In this document: positions 27,101 to 39,430 of the stretch, one piece after another
Numbering within the stretch: the first letter of the stretch is position 1
How the letters are laid out: the number at the start of each line of letters is the position of its first letter
NCBI GenBank assembly: GCA_949752735.1
Contig: OX457036.1
Span: 98,500,432 to 98,564,431 of the forward strand
Length of the DNA stretch: 64,000 nucleotides
Direction: 5' to 3'
DNA from: Lumbricus terrestris
Taxonomy: Eukaryota; Annelida; Clitellata; Crassiclitellata; Lumbricidae
Translations under genes and position numbers: made by a program
The notes under the pieces: model-generated
The model's database searches: none
What the model saw: only the letters and a program-made list of their open reading frames with translations
What the model was told of the DNA's origin: nothing

Positions 27101-30100
27101 CCATTCCATCCATCCATCCATCCATCCATCCTTCCATCCATTCATCCATCCATCCACCCATCTTTCCATTCATCCATCCATCCACCTCATCCATCCATCC
27201 GTCCATCCATCCATCTTTCCATCCATCCATCCATCCACCTCATCCATCCATCCATCCATCCATTCATCCATCTTTCCATCCATCCATCCACCATCCATCC
27301 ATCCATCTTTCCATCCATCCATCTTTCCATTCATCCATCCATCCATCCACCTCATCCATCCATCCATCCACCTCATCCATCCATCCATCTTTCCATCCAT
27401 CCATCCATCTTTCCATCCACCCATCCATCCATCCACCGATCTATCCACCCACCCATCCACCCACCCATCCATCCACCCACCCACCCATCCATCCATCCAT
27501 CCACCCATCCATCCATCCATTCACCCATCCATCCATCCATCCATCCATCCACCCATCTTTCCATTCATCCATCCATCCACCTCATCCATCCATCCGTCCA
27601 TCCATCCATCTTTCCATCCATCCATCCATCCACCTCATCCATCCATCCATCCATCCATCCATCTTTCCATTCATCCATCCATCCATCCACCTCATCCATC
27701 CATCCATCCACCTCATCCATCCATCCATCTTTCCATCCATCCATCCATCTTTCCATCCACCCATCCATCCACCGATCTATCCACCCACCCATCCACCCAC
27801 CCATCCATCCACCCACCCACCCATCCATCCATCCATCCACCCATCCATCCATCCACCCATCTTTCCATTCATCCAACCATCCATCCACCTCATCCATCCA
27901 TCCATCTTTCCATCCATCCATCCATCCATCTTTCCATCCATTCATCCATCCATCCATCCATCCATCCATCCATCCATCGATCTTTCCGTCCATCCTTCCA
28001 TCCATTCATCCATCCATCCATCCATCCACCCATCCATCCATACATCTATCCATTCCATCCATCCATCCATCCATCCATCCTTCCATCCATTCATCCATCC
28101 ATCCACCCATCTTTCCATTCATCCATCCATCCACCTCATCCATCCATCCGTCCATCCATCCATCTTTCCATCCATCCATCCATCCACCTCATCCATCCAT
28201 CCATCCATCCATTCATCCATCTTTCCATCCATCCATCCACCATCCATCCATCCATCTTTCCATCCATCCATCTTTCCATTCATCCATCCATCCATCCACC
28301 TCATCCATCCATCCATCCACCTCATCCATCCATCCATCTTTCCATCCATCCATCCATCTTTCCATCCACCCATCCATCCATCCACCGATCTATCCACCCA
28401 CCCATCCACCCACCCATCCATCCACCCACCCACCCATCCATCCATCCATCCACCCATCCATTCATCCACCCATCTTTCCATTCATCCAACCATCCATCCA
28501 CCTCATCCATCCATCCATCTTTCCATCCATCCATCCATCCATCTTTCCATCCATTCATCCATCCATCCATCCATCCATCCATCGATCTTTCCGTCCATCC
28601 TTCCATCCATCCATCCATCCATCCATCCATCCATCCATCCATCCATCCATCCATCCATCCATCCATCCATCCATCCATCCATCCATCCATACATCTATCC
28701 ATTCCATCCATCCATCCATCCTTCCATCCATTCATCCATCCATCCATTCATCCATCTTTCCATCCATCCATCCACCTCATCCATCCATCCATCCACCCAT
28801 CTTTCCATTCATCCATCCACCATCCATCCATCCTTCCATCCATTCATCCATCCATCCATCCATCAATCTTTCCATCTTTCCATCCATCCATCCATCCATC
28901 CACCTCATCCATCCATCCATCCATCTTTCCATTCATCCAACCATCCATCCACCTCATCCATCCATCTTTCCATCCATCCATCCATCCATCCACCCATCCA
29001 TCCATCCACCCACATCCACCCATCCATCCACCCATCCATCCACCCACCCACCCATCCATCCATCCATCCATCCATCTTTCCATCCATCCACCCACCCATC
29101 CATCCATCCATCCACCCATCCATCCATCCATCCATCCATGTTTTTCTTTATGCAGCTCCTCAATGTCCAATGGTTGCTGACATCGTTCTCATTCTCGACC
29201 AATCAACGAGTATCATTGGTCCACCTGGAGGTTACACGAACTGGAACACGTACGCCATCGGTTTCGCTCTCAGCATATCCGAGGCATTTCCGATTTCACA
29301 GAACGAGACGAGGATGGGTGTCATCAAGTTCAGCAGTTCAGCCGCTCCTGCCATCTATCTGAACGCTGCATCGAGTAATGATCAGATGGAAGATTTGATC
29401 AAAGATCTGCAGATCGAGGGAGGAGAGACAAACATCGCGGACGCCTTACGGAAAACTCGACTGGATATGTTCAGTTATTCTCGAGGTGCCAGGCCAAATG
29501 TCCCCCGCCTGGCAATCCTCGTCACTGATGGCAAGGCGAACGTCGAGGCGCAACAGACGCTGAGCGAAGCGAATATGACGAAGAACGCCGGCATTGAGTT
29601 GTTTGCTGTGGGAATCACATCGAATGTGGACTCAACCCAACTACAGACGATCTGTAGCAGTCCGTGGGAGTCTCACTACTTCTACGTCGATGACTACAGC
29701 AAACTGGCAACTATCATTCAAGACCTCATCGCTAAATCCTGCATTGTACCAACCACACAATCAACTACACCAACGACAACAACTACTACATCTACCACCG
29801 CTAGAACCACTACACCAACCACCATCACCACTGCGCCAACCACAACGACCACAACGCCAACCACAACCACTACTGCGCCAACCACAACGACCACTACGCC
29901 AACTACAACTACCACTACGCCAACTACAACCACCACTACGCCAACTACAACCACTACTACGCCAACTACAACGACCACTACGCCAACTACAACCACTACG
30001 CCAACTACAACCACTACTACGCCAACTACAACGACGATAACTACAACGACCACAACGCCAACCACATCCACTACTACGCCAACTACAACGACCACTACGC

Positions 30101-33100
30101 CAACTACAACGACCACTACGCCAACTACAACCACTACTACGCCAACTACAACTACCACTACGCCAACTACAACGACGACAACGCCAACAACAACAACAAC
30201 AACGCCAACCACAACCACCTCGACTCCTACGACAACAACAACGACCTCAACAACGACCTCAACAACGTCAACTACAACGGCCATGAATCCAGCGACACGT
30301 GGAACTGCATTGAGTGACCCACTTCCAGGTGAGAAGAAGACTGTGTAAGATGATGTTGTGACTTACCTGCGTCACACATGCTGCGTGCGTGTTATTTCAT
30401 GTGGTTGATTGCTGTTGATTGATTGTCCGTCGCTTCTTTCTTATCAAAAGTTGATTCAGAAATAAATTCATTCTCACTTTCTGCGCTGACCCGCATTCGT
30501 GTTATTTGATCGGCTTTGTCTATAGATCTATAGTAGCCTTAACTTCTTGTTATCACAGAGTAACAGAGTGTTTTGTATACATGACATCTTGAGCATCATT
30601 GTCATTTCTAGATGAGTCAATGACTTTGTATTCTACCTCTATGTTGTTCTCAGCATTTCTATACTTGCGAAACTTGCGGCGTCATTTCACGTGGTCGTTG
30701 CATGCGTAAGATTAAAAACTCATGTTCTAAGTACTAATTATCAGAAGATGTAAGTTGTGCTAATGCTGCGTCGTACTTTGTCTAAAACATAGGACGGACA
30801 TCAGTAAGTACACCTAGGTCTTGGAATCGAGGAGAGTACTGCTCGACATCTGCTGATATAGCATTCGTCATTGACAAGACGAGCAACATGAACTATGACA
30901 GCTACACCAATCTACTACTGAAGCTCGCTACCTACGTCGTTACGAATTACCGGACGGGTGTTGAGATAAAGGTTGCTCTTGTGACGTTCAGCGAGTCAGC
31001 TACAGTGGAGTTCTACTTCAACAAATACTCGACTGTGGGTGACATTGCTTCCGCCATCACACAAGCATCGTACGGTGGGTTGAGAGCCAATCTCGCAGAT
31101 GCTCTGCGCGTCGTCACAACCGACGTCTTCAGCTCCGCCAATGGACATCGCACAGCTGCAGCTGGAGACACAAACGTCGCCAGCATCGCTGTCGTCATAA
31201 CAGACAACGTATCAACGAATCAGACGGCGACGATGATTGAGGCGCAGAGGGCGAGAGATGCCGGCATTCGCATCGTCACCATTGGAATTGGAACCTACAT
31301 AAACGAATACGAACTATCGATGGTGGCCAGCTTCCCGTTCTCACGGAACATGGTCATCACGAACACCGTCAGAACATTACAGAACGACACATTCAAGGAA
31401 CTTGTGCTCGATCTAGTTTGCAACAGTACGTATTCTCATGATGATTATAATTAATCTAATCTAAATACTTACGATAATCTCAAAATGATCATCTACTAAT
31501 AATAATCGTAATATACTTAAGCCTACTACAAAAATAATAATGATTATAATAAATTATATTATGCTACAATATTGATTTGCTGCAGTAAGGCTAACCAACT
31601 GAAATGCTGTCACCTCTTTGTCCCACAACCTCAGCAGCAACCTTCTTTAAAGTTCTAATTCGTCTGTACTGCAAATGCCAGTCCACTGCATGATATTGCA
31701 ACATTTGACATGAACTTAATCGGTTCAACGAACAAAGAAAAGACCTGCTCTCATTCTACGGCAGCAGTGGCGTAGACAGGGAGGGGGTTCGGGGTTACCC
31801 CCACCCATTGGCTTAGGATTTTTAAAGGTTATTTATCCACTTAAATAAGAAAAACAAAGCAATTGTTTTGTAATAACAATTGTTTTTCTTAATTTATTCC
31901 ATCCTTTGTTTCTTTATTCCCATTTTTATATACTGTAATACTGTTGGGTTGGCGTCAGGAAGTTCATCTGCCCAGGCCATAAAACCCCCAAATGCCCCCC
32001 ATCATAAATTCCTGGCTACGCCACTGTCCTGCAATCTCTTTCTTTACCTGCAGTTGCATTGAAACCGCTGATCATAAACTATAATAAACTGCGTTACCTT
32101 CACGTATTAAGTTCAAACCTCGAAACTTCAAACCTCATTGATCGAGTGAATCGATTGATTCGAACTTCAGAACAGAGATTATACGGACGTCTCAAGATCT
32201 TCAATCCGACATATTATTATTTTGTTGATCGAAATTTGAAAATCTTAGCAATGTTTGATTCATAGCATGTTGTTCATCTTAATAGGAAACGGATCTTGTG
32301 GAGATAAATCGCCAGCATTGTGTCAGCCATACGGAACATGCAACGCAGGATTCAATCAAATCATGTGCACTTGTAGCTCCGGTAAAACAGGACCATACTG
32401 CAATAACAGTAAGTGCAGCTATCCAATTAAAGTGTCATATTTTTATCCGAAGCATCGTTGATCCATCGGGATTTATGACAAATTTATGTACGGATCGTGA
32501 AAGTTGTTTAGGAAGGTCAGTGCATGTTTTCTCAGCAGGAAAAGTGTCTCTGAATTCAAACAAGTTACAGCGTTTTGGAAGAAAGACCGTCCATCCCGCG
32601 TCTCTATATATGATGAGCGACGAAGTAGGCCTAGTCTATAGGCTACGACAACAAATTAATTCGCTTATAAAATTAATTATTCGAAGACCGAAGAAGGATT
32701 GTTGGAACCGAAAAGTCTGAAGGGTCACAGGATGAAATATAGATGCCGAACGCTCATGCTATGGCACGCTGCAACAGAAGTATGCTTCCTAGACGGTTGG
32801 CTGGCTACTCTGTACATGTAGCGAACCAAACTGAGCCCGTACTATAGCGCTACGGTAATCTCTATAGAGAACAACAGATCTAATTACTTTTTGTGACACT
32901 TCGCCTCATATAATTATAAAGGCTGTTGATTTTGTCTGCATTTCATCAGAAACTATACAATTGATCTTCAATTTAGTGACAATGCAGACTGCAATGGATC
33001 CTATTAGTTTTTAGGAATCTGTTCATTTATGAGGAGTCTCAGCATGGACACCTGGAGTAAAACACATAGTAATGTAAATTGCGATATTTGTGAATTATTG

Positions 33101-36100
33101 CAATAGCACTTACTTCAACTCTCAGTGTTACTCTAATTGGCTTGATCTCTTTATTCGCCGCGCCAGGACTCCCATGGCTCAACCAGATCGTTTGCCTGCA
33201 TTGGCCCCTCCCTTTGGAATGGACTTCTTCCATCAGTTCGCTCTACCGTCCTCTATTAAGTCTTTCGTCATCTTTCTCTCGTCTCAAAACCTGTCTTTCC
33301 TTCGCGGTTGCACGCACTGGGAGCACTTCTGAAAGGTTTTTCTGCGAGAAGCGCTTTATAAGTTGTCAGATACAATACAATTTGCAACATATCCACCAGA
33401 TAGGCTAATTATATATCCTACTGCAATATGCTAAAAGATGTTAATTTATGTTAACTGATGTTAACTGATGTTAAATGATGTTAAATGATGTTAAATGATG
33501 TTAAATGATGTTATATGATGTTATATGATGTTAAATGATGTTAAAAGATGTTAAAAGATGCTAAGTGGTGTTAAATGGTGTTAACTGATGTTAAATGATG
33601 CTAAATGATGTTAAATAATGTTAAGTGATATTAAAAGATGTTAAGTGATGTTAAATGATGTTAAATGATGTTAAATGATGTTATATGATGTTAAGTGGTG
33701 TTAAAAGAGGTTTAAGTGGTGTTAAAAGATGTTAAGCTATGTTAAATGATGTTAAAAGATGTTAAATTATGTTAAATTATGTTAAATTATGTGTTGTTTA
33801 GGTTGTCTGACTGCATCTGATGTGATATTCGCTGTGGATATTTCGCGAAGCATAGGGATGACGAATTTCAAGAATTTAGTCAACTTTGTGTCGAACATAG
33901 TCCAGAATCTTCGCCTTGGTGATGGTGTTAGCATTGACCCGATGGTCAGTCAGGTCGGCCTCCTCACCTTTGGATCGACTCCACAGATTCAGTTCCAGCT
34001 GAACAGATACAGCGACAAGCAATCCCTTCTCCAGGCCATCAACTTACCGTATAAGGCAGACAACGGAGCGGATCTCGCTCAGGCCATCAGGTCAGATTCA
34101 ACATTACTCTGTCTTTACTCCGATTTAGTTGTTGATTCAAGTTCATGTAATCTGGTAAACGTGCAGCACTGTGCATGACGATCTTACTATTATATACATG
34201 AACAATTGTACATAGCATCGCTTTGTTTGACTCATTCCATCCATTGTGCGATTGAATATTTAATTTAAATTGCATTTAATACAAACTAGTTTAAGCAAAT
34301 GCTGTAACGTAATATGAATAGATGACATTAAGTCTTCATTGCTTCATTAAAAAGAAAATAACCATTTGTGATTTTGCAGGTGAATGTCAGTGGCGTGGAC
34401 AAGGGGTTTCGGGGGTTGAAACCCCCCCATTGGCTTAGAAACAGTTTTTTTAGAGGTTATTTATCTAAGAAAAAAAACAATTGCTTGTATAGGCTACTCT
34501 AGTAACAATTGTTTTTCTTAATTTATTTCCATTGTTACTTTATTTCCTTTTTATTTACTGTAATACTGTTGGGTTGGTGTCAGGAAGGTCATCCGGCCAG
34601 GCCATAAAACCCCCCATAACCCATAATAAATTCCTGGCTACGCCACTGGTGAATATCAATGGCGGAAGCGATGATGATTATGAGTTAATTATTATAACTT
34701 TATAAGAGAAACTTTATGTGAAAAAAATGAATTTCTGTTCAGCGTGTGGTTCAGTTCAATTCAATTCAATTCAATACTAGTCCGAACCAACATCATACAA
34801 TTACATCATTGAACATGAAATTCAACATAGTCACTTCGTGGTTATCAAGGGGAGACCAAGAAGGGAGGGAATAGCCCGTTAGGTTATAGGGTCACCCGGT
34901 AATGACGCAGTGGCAGTAGGAGGGAAGCTCGTTTTGGAACATTCTTTGTTGTTTGAGAAGAAGTCGTTTTAACATAATCTTTTAAAGATAGGGCTATTGG
35001 TCTAATATTAGTCTAATATAACACATAACAATTTGACGGCTCAGGCTATACTTGGTAAATGTGATGACCATTAACCCTCGGGCTACCAAGGGGGGGGTGG
35101 TTGCCACCCCCCCTAGGTTTTTCGCAAATCAAACGTGTTCCGTCTGGAATAAAATTTTGAAAAAATTAGTAGCTGTAGAGGGTTCATTGTGACACATTTT
35201 GAGCTAAAATGTTTGATGATGCCCCTACCGTTCAAAAGTTACACCAGATATACCAAAGGTACCAGGGGGGTGGATACCACCACCCCCTAGAATATCGTCT
35301 GTAACTTTTCCGCCCCTTAATATTAAGAGACACAAATTGTACCATTCTATAGAGGGAATGTGGGGTTACATTTCCGTGCTCACTGAGTTGTCTTTTGACA
35401 ACCAGAAGTGCTCAAAATAAATTAAAATATATATAAAGGTGTTTTATTTTCATAAAATTGTCAAGTTTTTTATATTATAACTTATCGATAATTTATCTTT
35501 TAATAGAAATAAATTATGCCATTCTGTATAGGGCATTTAGGGCTATTTTCTGATACTAAATAATTTGTCTTTTGATGACCGGAAGTGCTCAAAATAAATT
35601 AAAATGTGTGAAAATGTTGGGTTTTTTTACAACGCAAGCCGATATGTCTGCGTAAACGTTTTTCAGCGGCTAAAACATTTTTTTGTTTTGATTGAACATA
35701 AAACAGACTTATTACTAGTTTTTATAGTTGAATATTGGACTTTATTATATGTTAACTACTTTTTATATATAAATCATGTAAAAAAACACACAGAATCTAA
35801 TATATTCCCTATGCGTAAGTATACATTTTGTGGAGTCGACGGGTACCCATGGTAACAAATTCATAATTTCGAGGGGCATTCATATTTTCTAAACCTAAAT
35901 ACACCATTTTGTGCAGAAATGAATGCTGAATCAAATGGTGTATTACAAGTTATGATATCTCAAACCAAACCCAAAATCCAGGGGGTGGTGGTAACCACCC
36001 CCCTTGGTAGTCAGTGTTACAAAAAAAGCTTGGTAGCGTGAGGGTTAATGCAAAAGACATTTGCATTGGTGAAAGACATTTCCAAAGGGATTTTAGTTAA

Positions 36101-39100
36101 TCTGATGCGAGCAGCAATCGTTATTCTTCTGCTCTGGCGAATTTCTTTTCAGTTACGCAAGAGACGTAATGTTTAAAGCTGAGAACGGAGATCGTTCTGA
36201 CTTTCCCAACGAACTGGTTCTTGTGACGGACGGATCATCAACGAACTCCACTGCTTCTTGGCTGGAATCCATCAAAGCCAGAGCTCAAGGCATCAAAGTC
36301 ATGGCGGTAAGCGACGACGACGACGACCGACCGACGACGATACATGATGACGACGACGACGACGACGACGACGATAATTCATTGATGCGCATTTTGTTAA
36401 ACACCAATATAATAATATTGTTATAATGACTGCAGCGTCAATTGCAAAGGGGAGAGTGGTTCAAGATGAAATCAATAGGGAATTGGACGGGGACGGAAAG
36501 GGAGGAGGAGGAGGAGGAGGAGGAGGAGGAAGACAAATGCGTTCGGATTTATCAAATCCTATAATAAACTATCATCTATTTTGTACGTTAAGCGAATAGG
36601 AATTAGAATTTGATGCACGTCGTTATTACTTCTTCTTCTTTGCGTGTGAGTGTAGTAACTAATTGTAGTATTGAACATGCAGCTTATTTTCAATTTCATT
36701 CGCCTTATCCATTTAATAATCACATGCCCCGAACAAGCATAATTGCGTATCAAAGGAAAAAGTCTATTTTACAGAAAACTCATAGTGCTACTATTATAAT
36801 TATACTTGATACAGCTGCAGCTCCAGTTAGATATCGGTTAGCCGTTGATTCGCAATACCACCAGTTTCCGATTTCTCAAAATGTCTCAAAAACTGTGATT
36901 GGTTAATTTCTGATTGGCCTTACAAAAATATATGCGATGATTGTATATATAGCACTTTAGTAGAGTCTGGTCAAATGTAATCAGCACATGTAATTGATCA
37001 AAGTGTTTCAATTATTTCCTTAAGCCTCTGTCACAATTCCGTTGTTCTACTATGCGAAATAAAGTATATAGTCTATGCTATATAGACCATGTAAATTCGA
37101 TGCAATAGGCTATAGATGATACTACTATTTTATAGGTGGACTGTATAAGTGCTAGATTTCACGAGCATAAATTACCCATATGATTGGTTTTTCTAGTAAT
37201 ATTAAAAGCCATTACTTATACTCGATATAATCACAAAATCACTGTTTATCTTCAGATTGGTGTCGGTCCAAACGTCAACGTACCTGAGTTGGTCAGCGTT
37301 GCCAGTGCTCCAGATTCATCAAACGTTATTCTAGTTTCAGACTTTACTTCACTCACTGACGATGTCGTCAACAGCGTTTCTGCCAATCTCTGCAATAGTG
37401 AGTATAGCCTACCAATAGTGAAAAGTGATTATGAAAAATTGGTTTTTCTAAATGAATCAGTTTTAGATGAGTAACTTTCTTTTCTGCTCCTCTTCCAAGA
37501 AACCGTTCTTTCTGTTATGCTATAATCACATGCATATATGCACCCTGCACCTTCCTTTGCTGGATTTTTCACCTAAATTGATACTGTGCGCATTAATAAG
37601 CTTTCAAACACACGTAAATCTATACGATGGTATAATACGAAGATCCATGCTGCAGAAGATCTGATCATTGGCGATTGCGCGTGCAGCTAAATAGGAAGCT
37701 CATCCAGAAAGCATATATTATACTTCCTATTATAGGTCACAGCATTTGTCAGGTGTTGCCACCCACCGGGCTGCTCTTCGTGAAGACAAGTAGCCGATGA
37801 TTTGCTTTGCAAGAAAGGACATGCTCTCATCCTATCTATCTTTTAATCGAATCTTTTGAAAAGAATTTTTGTCAAACGATGTTAATTTAGCTACATGTAG
37901 TTGTCCATGTAGGCCTATTGGTATACTAAAATCGTCTCTTTATATAAAATACGTAGTTATCGTTGTATGCAACGTTATACGAGTGGGATGCTACTTACTT
38001 ATTTTCTGAATGCCGTGATCTTAATACAAGGTATACCCTAGCTTCGCCTGTCAAGTACTTATCAGAAAACCAAGAAGTTCTGTTGACCTGACCGACAGCA
38101 CTGATAGAACAGAGGCTCATAGCCGCTCATTGTGAAGACAAATTTTCGTCGAGTAATTTGTCATTTTTCGTTTTCTTCATTGTTGTGACGTATAATAAAT
38201 CTAATAAATCTAATAAATCTAATAAATCTAATGATGTTGTAGACTTGGACAGATGTTCGCAGCCGATGATGCCGTGCGAGAATGGAGCGAGTTGCAAGAA
38301 CACAATGGGTGGCTATTCATGTGGTCCATGCCCCACTGGCTTCACTGGTGCAAGGTGTGAACGAAGTAAGACCCGATCAAAGATATCGCGAATTTACCAT
38401 CGTATTTGCAATCAATTTAATCATAATTATACAGCTATAAACTACACTGAAAAATGCTGTTAAGAATAGCATTTGATGAACTTTCTGATGGTCGAAACGA
38501 GTTTAGGTCAGTTGTCATTTGAAATCTGTATACATGTATATAATTATACAGATAGACTTAAACGTTCGCGATAGAGGATCTGATATTAGGGCCTATAGAT
38601 TGTTATCTATAGATCAGTAAAAGATTTTGATGCTCATGAAAAAGTGTAATTGTGGCGCCGCACACCAAAACCAGCATTAAGTCGAAAATTACACATCTGA
38701 GATATTAGGGAAATGGTATGTTTGTGATTTTTAAAAATTTAATCTCCAAAAAATTATTGACATTTTTAAAAACTTTTTCTATAGACATGCTGCTAAGCTT
38801 TTTTAATGCTCTTGATATGCATTTTATTCTTTTATTAATTAAATTTAATTAATTAATTAATTTAATTGGATCACTTTTTTCCTCATACCTTTGGTTAGAA
38901 TTAAGGTAAAGCAATAATTTTTTTGGTCATTTTGATGCATGAGACAAGGCCTTTGAAATGATGCATCAAACGCAATATGTTTGAAAATCACCTTAATGCT
39001 GGTTTTGGTGTGTGGCGCCACAATTGTTTCGCAGATTCTATTCCATCAAAAAATTATATCGTTACAATGAGAAACTTTGCGTTTCCATCTCTTCCATATC

Positions 39101-39399
39101 TTTGTGATGTGATGTCTCATGCATATCTGCTGCACCACTGCCTCGTGGATGCTTATCACTATCATATAAAAAAATGTAAATATTCTTGTGGTCGGCTTAT
39201 ACCCTCCAGGAATAGCTTGTACGCGACCACGAAATCCTTTCCATGCATCTTTGTCCCTCATCTACAAGAGCTCAACGACCATTCTATAGTCCGTTGTGGT
39301 TTCATACTGCTATGTTTATATGGGTTTGGAGTCTGTCTTGAATTGGCGCACCATAAATCCTCAGTGAACATACAAAGACTAAAACCGTCGTTTGGTATG

Positions 39400-39430
<31 letters not shown>

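Noticed and set aside
23822..29362. ORFs of 700-1070 codons reading HPSI/HPST repeats
   Set aside because: They are translations of the TCCA array, open in several frames on both strands. Only the part after 29156 is real exon.
30804..30817. Alternative VWA4 acceptor at CACCTAG
   Set aside because: It would give phase 2, incompatible with the phase-1 donor at 30328.
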